This document shows positions 16,670 through 25,681 of a stretch of 62,975 nucleotides of DNA, piece by piece. Source of the stretch: Synechococcus sp. J7-Johnson (GTDB lineage: Bacteria > Cyanobacteriota > Cyanobacteriia > PCC-6307 > Cyanobiaceae). A program made the translations under genes and the position numbers. The DNA is taken from contig NZ_JAGQBU010000015.1 of assembly GCF_024345795.1 (NCBI RefSeq), forward strand, positions 1-62,975, read 5' to 3'. The notes beneath the pieces were generated by a model, which saw nothing but the letters and a program-made list of their open reading frames with translations, was not told the DNA's origin and made no database searches. Numbering within the stretch: the first letter of the stretch is position 1; each line of letters starts with the position of its first letter.

Positions 16670-17970
16670 TCCAACCGTTCCTGGCTGGCATCGCGGCGAT
16701 CCTCCAGGCGGCGGATCAGGCCGGACAGATAGGCCGCGTCGGAGCCGATGCCGCAGAAGCGGCCCGAGCCCCAGGTGTGCAGCCAGGGCAGCCCCAGGAA
16801 GTAGAGGCCGGCCGCCGGCGTCACACCGCGCTGGTGCAGCGGTTCCCCAGCGCCATCGAAGACGGGGACCTCCACCCAGCGGAAGTCGGAGCGGTAGCCC
16901 GTGCACCAGATCACGGCCGCCAGTGGTTCATCGCCAAGATCGATGGGTTGATCCAGCGGCGGCGGCTGCCAGCAGGGTTCGTAGGCGGGGTCTGCGGGGG
17001 CTTCGAGACCGTTGGACTCGATGTAGGTGTCGATGCTGGCGCGGATGCGCTGGTAGACCGCGTCGGCTCCATCGAGATTGGCGGCCAGATCAGGGGCAAA
17101 GCGGAAGCCGCTGGCAGTGATCTCCTCCAACCGGCCGTGCAGGACCATCCCTTCGAGGGCACGACGGCGCAGATCGATCTCCCGGCCACCATCGCGGCCT
17201 GTCAGGTAGTGGTTGGTCTTGCGACGCACCGAGCGGGGATCCGGGTGCTGCTCGATTGGTGTGTCGTAGTAGCTCATCCGATCGAGCCAGTCGACCACGT
17301 CCTTGCCGCGATAGCGACGGGGTGAACGGGGAGCCGAACCCACGCTGAGGTGAACACGGCGGCCGGATAAGAAGAGGTCTTCGGCGATCTGGCAGCCCGA
17401 CTGGCCGCTGCCCACCACCAGGACGGGCCCATCGGGCAGTTGGTCGGAGCGGCGGTAATCGCGGGCATCGAGCTGGAGCAGCCCAGTTGGCAGCCGGGTT
17501 GCCAGCGGATGGCGTCGGGGGCGGTGGTAGGCGCCGGTGGCGATCACCACCTGCCGGGCCTCGATCACCCCGTCGCTGGTGCTCAGGCGATAACCACCGG
17601 TTTCGAGGGGCACCAGGCGCTCAACGGCAATGCCCTCGCGCACCGGCACAGCGGCGTGCTCGGCAAAGCGGCGCAGGTAGTCGACGATCGCGTCGCGGCC
17701 CATGAACCCCTCGGGATCATCGCCGTCGTATGGGAACTCAGGCAGGCGGCATTGCCAGTTGGGGGTGACCAGACAGAAGGAATCCCAGCGCTGGTGCTGC
17801 CAGGAGTGGGCGACCTGGTGCCGTTCGAGCACCAGTGGCGTCAGGCCCTGCTGTTGGAGGCAGCTGGCCACCGACAAGCCGGCCTGGCCGGCACCGATCA
17901 CCACGACCGGCACGCGCAGGATGGCTGAGCTGGACGGGGGATGATCTGAACTGGTGACGATTCCGGTCAA
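16645..17970 (-). CDS. nitH: flavin-dependent oxidoreductase of the MSMEG_0569 family (NitH)
   Basis: 441 residues with two dinucleotide motifs: [14 protein letters not shown] near residue 22 for FAD and [17 protein letters not shown] near residue 187 for NAD(P)H, as in flavin monooxygenases. The late ATG-like motif WCTGYRSDF also fits. It corresponds to the flavoprotein of the Nit1C cluster. The likely start is TTG at 17970, preceded by AAGG at 5-bp spacing. It is transcribed away from nitB across a ~200-bp shared promoter region and leads an operon with desaturase, hydrolase and glnT. The substrate is unknown; nitrogen-atom oxidation is plausible. Confidence 0.85.
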   Translation of the reverse strand: MTGIVTSSDHPPSSSAILRVPVVVIGAGQAGLSVASCLQQQGLTPLVLERHQVAHSWQHQRWDSFCLVTPNWQCRLPEFPYDGDDPEGFMGRDAIVDYLRRFAEHAAVPVREGIAVERLVPLETGGYRLSTSDGVIEARQVVIATGAYHRPRRHPLATRLPTGLLQLDARDYRRSDQLPDGPVLVVGSGQSGCQIAEDLFLSGRRVHLSVGSAPRSPRRYRGKDVVDWLDRMSYYDTPIEQHPDPRSVRRKTNHYLTGRDGGREIDLRRRALEGMVLHGRLEEITASGFRFAPDLAANLDGADAVYQRIRASIDTYIESNGLEAPADPAYEPCWQPPPLDQPIDLGDEPLAAVIWCTGYRSDFRWVEVPVFDGAGEPLHQRGVTPAAGLYFLGLPWLHTWGSGRFCGIGSDAAYLSGLIRRLEDRRDASQERLECTALLGS

Positions 17971-18089
17971 TCCACCCTTGATTCAATCCACCATTCTGGA
18001 ATCTCTGGAGGTGGTTGACCGTAGCGATCGTGACGAACGGCGGATGACGCTCCGCCACAGCCTGCTCTCTCTGGTGGCCTGGCGATTCT

Positions 18090-18103
18090 GTGGCAGTGGT
18101 TAC
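18090..18103 (+). promoter_or_regulatory. candidate NtcA site between nitH and nitB
   Basis: GTG-N8-TAC differs in one base from the NtcA consensus GTA-N8-TAC and lies 63 bp before the nitB start. A second, weaker GT-N10-AC palindrome is at 18021-18034. No clear TAN3T -10 box follows at the usual 22-bp distance, so the call is tentative. Nitrogen control would fit the cluster. Confidence 0.3.
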
Positions 18104-18166
18104 ACAGGTCGAAACATGGGCTGTGCAATGGTCGCTTTCGTTGCTTCCAAGCCAGGCCGTTCATCG

Positions 18167-18649
18167 ATGCCCGAGGTCACCCATCCAGCCCATCAAGCAG
18201 GAGATTTTCTCGTTGATTACGAAGAGAAAGTCTTTCCTGATATCAAGGCCGAGCCGGGGGAGAAGGCACTGGTCACCTTTCACACCGTGGCCTTCGAGGG
18301 CTCCATCGGTCTGGTGAACCTGCTGCAGGCCAGCCGCCTGATCAACAAGGGCTTCGAGACCTCGATCCTGCTCTATGGCCCTGGGGTCACCCTGGGTGTG
18401 CAGCGGGGTTTTCCCAAGCTTGGTGATGCCGCCTTTGACGGCCATCTCAATTTCAATGCCCGCCTCCAGAAGTTCATGGATCAGGGCGGCAAAGTGTATG
18501 CCTGCCGTTTTGCCCTTCAGGCGCTCTACGGCCATGGCGAGGGTGCGCTGATTCCGGGAATTCGCCCAGTCAATCCTCTCGATGTGCTCGACATCATCCT
18601 GATGCACCGTAAGGAGGGTGCCTTCATTCTCGATACCTGGACGCTCTGA
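18167..18649 (+). CDS. nitB: MSMEG_0572/Sll0783 family nitrogen starvation response protein (NitB)
   Basis: 160 residues from [20 protein letters not shown]; the frame extends upstream but that part looks non-coding. The body ([54 protein letters not shown]) resembles the DsrE/Sll0783 fold. In Synechocystis the homologue sll0783 is linked to nitrogen starvation and polyhydroxybutyrate build-up. It is the first gene of the Nit1C + strand arm and its stop TGA overlaps the next start. Biochemical function is unknown. Confidence 0.85.
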   Translation: MPEVTHPAHQAGDFLVDYEEKVFPDIKAEPGEKALVTFHTVAFEGSIGLVNLLQASRLINKGFETSILLYGPGVTLGVQRGFPKLGDAAFDGHLNFNARLQKFMDQGGKVYACRFALQALYGHGEGALIPGIRPVNPLDVLDIILMHRKEGAFILDTWTL

Positions 18650-19657
18650 ATGAAGGCGCCGATCATCGTTGCTGCCGCCCAGATCCGTCCGGTTCTTCAC
18701 AGCCTGGACGGGTCAGTTGCACGGTTGCTGGAGGCCATGGCTGAGGCGGCTGCAGCATCGGTGCGGCTGATCGTTTTCCCGGAAACCTTCCTTCCTTACT
18801 ACCCCTACTTTTCGTTCATCGAGCCGCCCGTGCTGATGGGCCGCTCGCACCTACGGCTGTATGAGCAGGCAGTGGTTGTTCCCGGCCCAACTATCGACAG
18901 GATTGCCGCAGCAGCCCGTCGGTATCGGATGCACGTGCTCCTGGGCATCAACGAGCGCGACGGCGGCAGCCTCTACAACGCCCAGCTGCTGATCGATGAC
19001 AGTGGCGAGGTGCTGCTCAAGCGCCGCAAGATCACCCCCACGTATCACGAGCGGATGGTGTGGGGCCAGGGCGATGGCGCCGGACTGACGGTGGTGCCCA
19101 CGGACCTCGGCAGGGTCGGTGCGCTGGCCTGCTGGGAGCACTACAACCCGCTGGCGCGTTTCAGCCTGATGGCCCAGGGAGAGGAGATCCACTGTGCCCA
19201 GTTCCCCGGCTCGCTGGTGGGGCCGATCTTCAGCGAGCAGACGGCCGTGAGCCTGCGTCACCACGCCCTGGAGGCGGGCTGCTTCGTGATCAGCTCCACC
19301 GCCTGGCTTGATCCCGCGGATATGGCCACGATCACGCCGGACGCCTCGCTGCAAAAGGCGTTTCAGGGCGGTTGCCACACCGCCGTGATCAGCCCTGAGG
19401 GCCGCTATCTGGCCGGCCCGCTCCCGGATGGCGAAGGGCTGGCCATCGCCGAGCTTGATCCTGCGTTGATCACCAAACGCAAGCGGATGATGGACAGCGT
19501 GGGCCACTACAGCCGTCCCGATCTGCTTGGTCTGCGCATCGACCGCACACCGGCCCGTCTGATCGAAGACAACCCCGGGCCTCCAGTTCAGGCCCCTTCG
19601 GACGTGCCCATCACCGCCAGCTCGCTCCCCCCTCTGGAGGTGGCCTCCCATGGCTGA
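18650..19657 (+). CDS. nitC: Nit1-type nitrilase (NitC)
   Basis: 335 residues of the carbon-nitrogen hydrolase superfamily. The catalytic triad is visible: Glu45 in [10 protein letters not shown], Lys127 in [12 protein letters not shown] and Cys161 in [15 protein letters not shown]. Members of this branch include Synechocystis Sll0784, a nitrilase, and NitC of cyanide-growing Pseudomonas, where the cluster is needed for cyanide use. It turns a nitrile into acid plus ammonia, or cyanide into formate plus ammonia. It begins directly at the end of nitB and overlaps nitD by 8 bp. Confidence 0.9.
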   Translation: MKAPIIVAAAQIRPVLHSLDGSVARLLEAMAEAAAASVRLIVFPETFLPYYPYFSFIEPPVLMGRSHLRLYEQAVVVPGPTIDRIAAAARRYRMHVLLGINERDGGSLYNAQLLIDDSGEVLLKRRKITPTYHERMVWGQGDGAGLTVVPTDLGRVGALACWEHYNPLARFSLMAQGEEIHCAQFPGSLVGPIFSEQTAVSLRHHALEAGCFVISSTAWLDPADMATITPDASLQKAFQGGCHTAVISPEGRYLAGPLPDGEGLAIAELDPALITKRKRMMDSVGHYSRPDLLGLRIDRTPARLIEDNPGPPVQAPSDVPITASSLPPLEVASHG

Positions 19658-20774
19658 AGGTGCCTCCGCCGCACTGGGCCGGCTGGTCACCGAGCTCCAG
19701 GTGAATGGCGTGGTGGTACCCGCTTTTGGCGGCAATCCTGGCCGTCGTGGCGGGGCCGGCCCCTCCGATCACCGCGCCATCAACGTTGATGGCACCACCG
19801 TGATGGTGCCCGTCTACAACACAGCCGCTGAGGGTTCTCCCTATGCCCTGGAGCGCCACGCCGACGGCGAAGTGTGGTTGACGCACCGCGACCGGAGCGG
19901 CTCCCTGCAGTTGGTGGACACCCCGCCTGAACCGCACTTCTACGGGCTCAGCACTGCCGACGGCACGCCTTACCGCTCGATTGCGCTGCTGCATGGCCGC
20001 GATGTGCTGGCCACCACCCTGCTGCAGACCTGCATCCGCTTCCGCGACCGCAGCCAGTCGTGCCAGTTCTGTGCGATCGAGCAATCGCTCGACGACGGCC
20101 GCACCCTGGCGCGCAAGACCCCACAACAGGTGGCCGAGGTGGCTGAAGCGGCTGTGCGGCTCGATGGTGTCAAGCAGTTGGTGATGACCACCGGCACTCC
20201 CAACTCCGACGACCGCGGTGCCCGGCTGATGGCCGAAACCGCACGCGCCGTCAAGGCGCTGGTGCCCCTGCCGATCCAGGCCCAGTGCGAGCCCCCGGAC
20301 GATCCGATCTGGTTCCAGCGCATGCATGACGCCGGCGTTGACAGCCTCGGCATGCACCTCGAGGTGGTGGAGCCTGAGGTGCGCCGGCGGATCCTTCCAG
20401 GCAAGGCAGAGCTCAGTCTCGAGCGCTATTTCACCGCCTTCGAGCAGGCGGTGGCGGTGTTTGGCCGGGGTGAGGTGTCCACCTACCTGCTCGCCGGGCT
20501 GGGTGATCGCGCCGAGTCGATCGTGAGCTGCAGTGAGCGCTTGATCGCCCTGGGTGTCTACCCCTTCGTGGTTCCGTTCGTGCCGATCGCCGGAACCCCG
20601 CTGGAGCACCATCCAGCCCCCAGCACCGACTTCATGGTTGAGATCTACACGGCGGTGGGAAGACTCCTGGAGGCCTCCGATCTGAGTTCCGCCGCGATGA
20701 CGGCGGGCTGTGCAAAGTGCGGCGCCTGCTCCGCCCTGTCCCTGTTCGAGTCCAGCGGACCCGGCCCCACCTGA
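19650..20774 (+). CDS. nitD: radical SAM protein, MSMEG_0568 family (NitD)
   Basis: 374 residues. The cluster-binding region is [19 protein letters not shown] near residue 130: three Cys spaced C-x9-C-x2-C rather than the common C-x3-C-x2-C, as expected for this Nit1C family. [15 protein letters not shown] and the GLGD region match radical SAM barrel positions. The C-terminus carries [10 protein letters not shown], which may bind a second Fe-S cluster. It belongs to the Nit1C operon; its product is unknown, and it may make a cofactor or small molecule needed for cyanide or nitrile assimilation. Confidence 0.85.
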   Translation: MAEGASAALGRLVTELQVNGVVVPAFGGNPGRRGGAGPSDHRAINVDGTTVMVPVYNTAAEGSPYALERHADGEVWLTHRDRSGSLQLVDTPPEPHFYGLSTADGTPYRSIALLHGRDVLATTLLQTCIRFRDRSQSCQFCAIEQSLDDGRTLARKTPQQVAEVAEAAVRLDGVKQLVMTTGTPNSDDRGARLMAETARAVKALVPLPIQAQCEPPDDPIWFQRMHDAGVDSLGMHLEVVEPEVRRRILPGKAELSLERYFTAFEQAVAVFGRGEVSTYLLAGLGDRAESIVSCSERLIALGVYPFVVPFVPIAGTPLEHHPAPSTDFMVEIYTAVGRLLEASDLSSAAMTAGCAKCGACSALSLFESSGPGPT

Positions 20775-20783
20775 ACCGACGGC

Positions 20784-21437
20784 ATGTTCTTCATCGACCC
20801 CTCCAGCCATGAGATCGGCCGCAGTCCAAGCTCCGCTCCGGCGGCCTACACGCCCTCGGTTCGCTGGGGACTCGGTGTAGATGCCGACGACTTCCGCCTC
20901 TCCCCAGGCGCCTGCTCGGATCGGTTCTCCTTTCATCTGCTGCGCCACAGTTCCCCCCTGCTGGCTGGCTACTGGGGCCTGCGCAGCAGCATCTTCTGCG
21001 AGGAGCAGCACCTTTTCGAGGCCTCCGACCGCGACGCGAGCGATGACCTCGCCTACCCGATCGCGGCCCTGACCCATGGCGGGAGCGCTGCTGGTTCGGT
21101 GGTGGGGGTGGTGCGCATCCTCGAGACCAGCCCAGGCCTCTGGTATGGCGGACGTCTGGGGGTGGCCGCCGACTTCCGAAGGCACAATCAGATCGGCAAG
21201 GGCTTGATCTGGAAGGCTGTGACCACGGCCCATGGCTGGGGCTGCCGGCGATTTCTGGCCACGGTGCAGATTCAAAACGTGCGCTTCTTCAGGCGCCTGC
21301 ACTGGTGTTCGGTGGAGACCCTGGAGATCCGTGGCGTCAGCCACCATCTGATGGAGGCCGACCTCGACTACTACGTCCCGTCGCATGAGCGGCGACCGGA
21401 GTTGCCCCCGGTGCAGCCCTTGCCCCAGGCGGCATGA
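20784..21437 (+). CDS. nitE: GNAT N-acetyltransferase, MSMEG_0567/Sll0786 family (NitE)
   Basis: 217 residues. GNAT-fold features are FEASDRDASDDLAYPIAAL, then VVGVVRILETSPGLWYGGRLGVA, with an acetyl-CoA loop region FRRHNQIGKGLIWKAV and a C-terminal strand RFFRRLHWCSVE. It starts 9 bp after nitD and its stop overlaps the start of nitF (ATGA). In some actinobacteria this domain and the AIR-synthase-like domain form one protein, which supports a joint function. Its acyl acceptor is unknown. Confidence 0.85.
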   Translation: MFFIDPSSHEIGRSPSSAPAAYTPSVRWGLGVDADDFRLSPGACSDRFSFHLLRHSSPLLAGYWGLRSSIFCEEQHLFEASDRDASDDLAYPIAALTHGGSAAGSVVGVVRILETSPGLWYGGRLGVAADFRRHNQIGKGLIWKAVTTAHGWGCRRFLATVQIQNVRFFRRLHWCSVETLEIRGVSHHLMEADLDYYVPSHERRPELPPVQPLPQAA

Positions 21438-22420
21438 GCGAGCCCGATCTGGAGGTTCTGGTCTCCCGGCTGCGCCAACTGGCTGGGTGGCGCGGCAAGA
21501 CCGACATCCAGCGGCCCGCGGCCCATTTCCCCCATCTCCCCTTCCCGGCCCTCGGTATTGCGGCTGCCCTGGGCGACGATGCCGCCCTGTTGCCCGCCGT
21601 CGCAGGCTCGCTGCTGCTGGCCTGTGAGGGGCTCCATCCCGAGCTGGTGGAGCAGGACCCCTGGTTCGCGGGCTGGAGCGGAGTGCTTGTGAACCTCAGC
21701 GACATCGCTGCCATGGGCGGGCGGCCGCTGGCGTTGGTCAACAGTCTCTGGAGTGGTGATGCCAGGCACGCCGATCGCATCTTTGAGGGCATGCGCGTGG
21801 CTTCGGAGACGTTTCAGGTGCCGGTGGTGGGAGGACACACCAACCTCCACAGCCCCTACAACGCCCTTTCAGTGGCCGTGCTGGGAGTGGCGGCCGGCCC
21901 GGTGCTCTCGGCTCGCTTCGCACGCCCAGGCGACCATTGCCATCTGCTGATCAACACCAGCGGCCATGTCCACCACCCATATCCCTTCTGGGATGCGGCC
22001 ACCAGGGGGGAGCCCGCTCTGCTGCGCCGTCATCTGGCCCTGATGGCGGAACTGGCGGAAGCCGGCACGGTACATGCGGCCAAGGACATCAGCATGGGAG
22101 GGCTGATCGGCACGGCCGTGATGTTCGCTGAAGCCGCGGGCTGCGGCCTGGAGCTTGATCTCGACGCCATCCTTCCGCCGCCGGGGCTGAGCATCGACGA
22201 CTGGCTCAGCTGCTTCCCCAGCTATGGCTACCTGCTGGCCGCCGTTCCTGAGCAGGACGGGCCCCTGGAGGCGGCCGTGGCGCCGTTCGCTGACCTGCAG
22301 CTGGCCTGCATCGGTCGGTTTGGTCCGGTTGGTGGTGGGCTGAGCCTGCGACAGGCCGGGCGCTGCCATGAGCTCTGGCGCGGCGGTGAGACGCTCACGG
22401 GATTCGGGGCCCGGTGCTGA
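21434..22420 (+). CDS. nitF: AIR synthase-like ATP-binding protein, Sll0787 family (NitF)
   Basis: 328 residues of the PurM/ThiL/SelD-like superfamily: ALGDDAALLPA early (metal-ATP site), LVNLSDIAAMGGRPLALVNS, VVGGHTNLHSPYNALSVAVLG and KDISMGGLIGTAVMFAEAA. Such enzymes activate an amide, formyl or selenide oxygen with ATP. It overlaps nitE by 4 bp. The Nit1C set of radical SAM, GNAT and AIR-synthase-like enzymes looks like a biosynthetic route to an unidentified nitrogenous compound. Confidence 0.85.
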   Translation: MSEPDLEVLVSRLRQLAGWRGKTDIQRPAAHFPHLPFPALGIAAALGDDAALLPAVAGSLLLACEGLHPELVEQDPWFAGWSGVLVNLSDIAAMGGRPLALVNSLWSGDARHADRIFEGMRVASETFQVPVVGGHTNLHSPYNALSVAVLGVAAGPVLSARFARPGDHCHLLINTSGHVHHPYPFWDAATRGEPALLRRHLALMAELAEAGTVHAAKDISMGGLIGTAVMFAEAAGCGLELDLDAILPPPGLSIDDWLSCFPSYGYLLAAVPEQDGPLEAAVAPFADLQLACIGRFGPVGGGLSLRQAGRCHELWRGGETLTGFGARC

Positions 22421-22484
22421 CGCCTACCACCGGTGTTGGCTGCTTCGGGGAGGATCCGCCCCAGCTCGTCCGCCCCAAGGCTCA

Positions 22485-22760
22485 GTGCCCGAAGTCCATC
22501 TGAACGTGGAGTGGCCCGATGGCCGCAACACGGTGCTCTACTCACCCTCCACCGTGATCCTGAACTACCTCCAGCCTGGCCAGAGCCTGGCGGTGGCTGA
22601 GCTGACCAGCCGGGGGACGGAGGCCCTGCGTCTGGCCTCCGAGCGGGTGCGGGCCCGTTATGGCTTCGCATGCACCCGGACCGACGAGGAGGAGCGCCAG
22701 TTGCTCCATACCGCCGCGGCCTACGCGGATGATCAGCTGGTGCGTATCAGCGCCCAATGA
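22485..22760 (+). CDS. nitG: MSMEG_0570 family nitrogen starvation response protein (NitG)
   Basis: 91 residues from a GTG (VPEVHLNVEWPDG) with AAGG 4 bp upstream; a longer in-frame start at 22368 would overlap nitF and lacks family-like sequence. The family core ILNYLQPGQSLAVAELTSR and the ERVRARYGFACTRTDEE segment are present. It is the last gene of the + strand Nit1C arm. Function unknown. Confidence 0.8.
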   Translation: MPEVHLNVEWPDGRNTVLYSPSTVILNYLQPGQSLAVAELTSRGTEALRLASERVRARYGFACTRTDEEERQLLHTAAAYADDQLVRISAQ

Positions 22761-23050
22761 GCCATCGTGCTGTACGGCAACATTTTCCTTGACAGTCTTA
22801 CCGCAAGGTTGTTTCAGGTCCAAGTGATGCCTACCTTGCCATGATTTGAATGAACCATCAGATTGCGAACGATCGCGTCTTCCTCAGCTCCTCTTCGAGA
22901 GACAGGGTGGCTAGTTACCCTGTAGTGCGTAATGTCCTTGTATTGCTTCTCCATAACTTCCGGCAAAGAGTGGCCTTCCCTCGGTAGCGCTCGATACGTA
23001 GTGAGGCCGTGGATTCAGTTAGCCATTGATGGATCAATATAATTCCTGTT

Positions 23051-23536
23051 TTGACCGAGATCACGCCCCAGGTTGCGAAACCTCCGCTGCCACCGTTCAA
23101 CCAGGAATCGGCGATACAGAAAGCAAGAATGGCGGAGGATGCCTGGAATTCCAGGGACCCCCTCAGAGTATCGCAGGCATACACGGAAGACAGCTACTGG
23201 CGTAATCGCTCAGAATTCATCACGGGACGCCAGGATATTGTGGCGTTCCTGAAGCGCAAGTGGGCCAAGGAGAATGGCTATCGGCTGATCAAGGAGGTAT
23301 GGGCCTGGCACGACAACCGCATTGCGGTCCGCTTTCAGTACGAGTGGCATGATGAAATCGGGCAATGGTATCGGGCCTATGGCAACGAAAACTGGGAGTT
23401 CAGTGATCAGGGTCTGATGAGGCGGCGTGAGGCCAGCATCAACGATGTGCAGATTGCCGAAGAGGAACGCAAATTCCTCTGGCCGCAGGGACCGAGGCCA
23501 CAAGACCACCCTGGTCTCACAGAACTCGGCCTTTGA
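23051..23536 (+). CDS. DUF1348 / NTF2-like small protein
   Basis: 161 residues. [40 protein letters not shown] and [21 protein letters not shown] are typical of the DUF1348 branch of the NTF2/SnoaL fold, a cone-shaped pocket protein of unknown activity. The apparent start is TTG (LTEITPQV), because no ATG or GTG occurs in frame before residue 27. The ~290 bp upstream hold no gene. It converges with cynS, 15 bp apart. Confidence 0.8.
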   Translation: MTEITPQVAKPPLPPFNQESAIQKARMAEDAWNSRDPLRVSQAYTEDSYWRNRSEFITGRQDIVAFLKRKWAKENGYRLIKEVWAWHDNRIAVRFQYEWHDEIGQWYRAYGNENWEFSDQGLMRRREASINDVQIAEEERKFLWPQGPRPQDHPGLTELGL

Positions 23537-23551
23537 TGGGAGCTGTTCGGG

Positions 23552-23998
23552 TCACCACTTCTTGTAAGCAAGGAACTTGCCGCACATGGTGACCTTGACT
23601 CGGTCGCCAGCTGGATGTTCCACTTTATCTACTTCCAGGGTGAAGTCGATTGCACTCATGATGCCATCGCCAAATTTCTCCTGGATGACATCTTTCAACG
23701 GCAGACCATACACCTGCATGATTTCGTAGAAGCGATAGATAAGGGGATCGGTGGGGAGCTCAGGGTCGAGACACCCCTTCACTGGAGGTGTGGAGAGTTC
23801 GCTGGCCAGGCTGGGATCAAGATCCAGCGCTGCCAGAAGGATCTGTGCTTCCTCCGGGGAGGCCGTGGCCTGGCCGTAGAGCAGGCTCGCAATCCATACT
23901 TCATCACGATTCAGAAGTGATTCCAGCTCGGTGAAGCTGATACCTTTCCGGCGCTTGGCGTTCAACAGGGTGTGGCTGAGAGCGGTCAGTGGGCTCAT
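23552..23998 (-). CDS. cynS: cyanate hydratase (cyanase)
   Basis: 148 residues, slightly shorter than the E. coli enzyme. The catalytic residues align with a constant offset of 7: Arg89 and Glu92 in [12 protein letters not shown] and Ser115 in [14 protein letters not shown]. An N-terminal helix-turn-helix-like domain precedes them. It converts cyanate and bicarbonate to ammonia and CO2 via carbamate. Closeness to the Nit1C cluster is consistent with joint use of cyanide/cyanate nitrogen. No cynABD transporter genes are nearby. Confidence 0.95.
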   Translation of the reverse strand: MSPLTALSHTLLNAKRRKGISFTELESLLNRDEVWIASLLYGQATASPEEAQILLAALDLDPSLASELSTPPVKGCLDPELPTDPLIYRFYEIMQVYGLPLKDVIQEKFGDGIMSAIDFTLEVDKVEHPAGDRVKVTMCGKFLAYKKW

Positions 23999-24373
23999 GG
24001 CTTAATCGAAAAGGTGGGTGAGCTTTGAAAGCGGGAGCGGCCTTCTGGCTTGCTTAGATTAGCCGCAACAGGATTCTCCATGTTACGGGGCCTCCCATTC
24101 AGCTACCACTGCCCTACCACTGCCCTGCCACTGCCTCCCACGCGTCTGGAGTACCATCACCATGGCTACCCTTTCAGACCGCGACTTCGCTGCTTGATGA
24201 ACCCTTCTGTCGTTGCTGAGTATGTTTGTCAATATAGAGAATCCATGGACTGGTGTTCCCCGAGTTGCTCGGGCCAGAGTGGTGGGCCATCTCCATCTGC
24301 ACGCTCCATCCACTGAAGGGCTCGAACCCGGGATCGTGTTTCTGCTGCAGCCCACCCTGCAGCTCGATGGAGG
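23999..24373. other. gap between cynS and the MscS gene
   Basis: Both flanking genes run on the minus strand. The stretch should contain the cynS promoter close to 24000. It holds a tandem 11-bp repeat at 24104-24136. A T-arm-like GGGTTCGAGCCC occurs on the minus strand near 24325, but no tRNA can be folded. I see no convincing gene. Confidence 0.4.
24104..24136. repeat. tandem 11-bp repeat, 3 copies
   Basis: Two exact TACCACTGCCC units followed by a third with two changes. It lies in non-coding DNA about 100 bp upstream of cynS. Role unknown. Confidence 0.7.
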
Positions 24374-25657
24374 CTACGGACCCTCGGAATTCGGCTTGGC
24401 TATCTCCTCTGCGGGTTGCTGCCTGCCCTGATCGTGGACGACCTGCTGCAGCACCCGATGTGGGAAGGGAATCTCGATGCCCTCCTCGTGGAAGCGGTGC
24501 CAGATGGCGCTGCTCACCTCGCTTTTGATGCCGGCGTTGTTCATCGGATTCTCGATCCAATAGCGCAGGCCGTAGTTGATGCCGGACTCGCCATAGCTCA
24601 GCAGCAGGGCCTTGGGTGCGGGCTGCAGCAGCACCCGCGCCGTGGAGCTGGCGACGGCCTCCAGCAGTTGGATCACTGTGTCGGGATCGTGGCGGTAGGC
24701 GGCCGACACTTCCACCTGGCTGCGGCGTAGCCGGTCGCTGCCGGTGTAGGTGGTGGTAGTTGTCGTGAAGAAGTCCTGGTTCGGAACCACCAGTTCGGCG
24801 TTGTCGCGGTCGCGCCAGAGCACCGCCGCCCGTAACCCGAGGCTGCGCACCTCGCAGGGGTCGCCATCTATGAACAGGATCTCGCCTGGGCGCACCGACC
24901 CCTCGAACAGCAGCCAGAGCCCACTCACGAAGTTGGAGAACACCTCCTTGACGCCGAAGCCCAGTCCTACAGACAAGCCTCCTGCCACCGCTGCGAGAGC
25001 GGTGCTGTTCAAGCCGATGCGCTTGAGCACCCACAGCAATCCCAGGGCGATCACCACATATCGGCTCACCAGCTCCACTGCCACCCTGGTGCTGCTGGAG
25101 AAGCCCAGCAGTCGCTGCAGCAGACTTCCAACGACCACCACCGCATAGCCCGACACCACCACCAGGAAGTAGGGGATGGTCAGGAGCAGGACGATGCCGC
25201 TGGCGTTCAGCGGCTCGCCGAACAAGGTGATCAGTGGAATCTGGCCCACATCGATGAGGGAATCCAGCTGGTTGATCAGGGATCCCACCACCACCAGGAC
25301 GGCCAGAGGGCGTACCAGCTGGGTGTAGAGGCGTTCAATGGCTTCATCGCGGAACCAGCGCCGCGACAACAGCCGCACCAGGGCCAGCAACAGCCAGAGG
25401 CCGAACAGTTGAGCCGTGTAGTGGGCCAGGCCATTGGGGAGCCCCCACCAGCCCAGCAGCACCGCGCTGAGGCGCAGTGTCAGCAGCAGCCCGAGGCTGC
25501 CGAGGAACTCCAGCCGGTGGCCGCGGCCCAGCAGCCGAGGGCGGATCCAGATGGAGTAGGAGGCGAACAGCGCCATCCCGACCAGCACCTGGATCAGCAC
25601 CTGGGGCCGGGCCAGATAGCCCAGCCAGCCGGAGATTTCGTAGAGGAAGAGGCGCAT
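24374..25657 (-). CDS. MscS family mechanosensitive channel
   Basis: 427 residues with about six to seven membrane segments. The pore helix and start of the beta domain match MscS: GLNSTALAAVAGGLSVGLGF, then KEVFSNFVSGLWLLFEG, then VRPGEILFIDGDPCEVRSLG and VVPNQDFF. It should open under membrane tension and release solutes. It lies 24 bp behind a solute-binding lipoprotein gene on the same strand, so the two probably form one transcript. It ends with TAG. Confidence 0.9.
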   Translation of the reverse strand: MRLFLYEISGWLGYLARPQVLIQVLVGMALFASYSIWIRPRLLGRGHRLEFLGSLGLLLTLRLSAVLLGWWGLPNGLAHYTAQLFGLWLLLALVRLLSRRWFRDEAIERLYTQLVRPLAVLVVVGSLINQLDSLIDVGQIPLITLFGEPLNASGIVLLLTIPYFLVVVSGYAVVVVGSLLQRLLGFSSSTRVAVELVSRYVVIALGLLWVLKRIGLNSTALAAVAGGLSVGLGFGVKEVFSNFVSGLWLLFEGSVRPGEILFIDGDPCEVRSLGLRAAVLWRDRDNAELVVPNQDFFTTTTTTYTGSDRLRRSQVEVSAAYRHDPDTVIQLLEAVASSTARVLLQPAPKALLLSYGESGINYGLRYWIENPMNNAGIKSEVSSAIWHRFHEEGIEIPFPHRVLQQVVHDQGRQQPAEEIAKPNSEGP

Positions 25658-25681
25658 CGTTGATCGGCTGGACGGCGTACT

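Noticed and set aside
22915-23184. 89-residue minus-strand frame upstream of the DUF1348 gene
   Set aside because: It overlaps the start of the DUF1348 gene, which is supported by family sequence, and shows no motif itself.
24310-24340. tRNA T-arm-like GGGTTCGAGCCC on the minus strand
   Set aside because: The bases around it do not form a 5-bp T stem with a 7-base loop, and no D-arm, anticodon arm or acceptor stem can be drawn.
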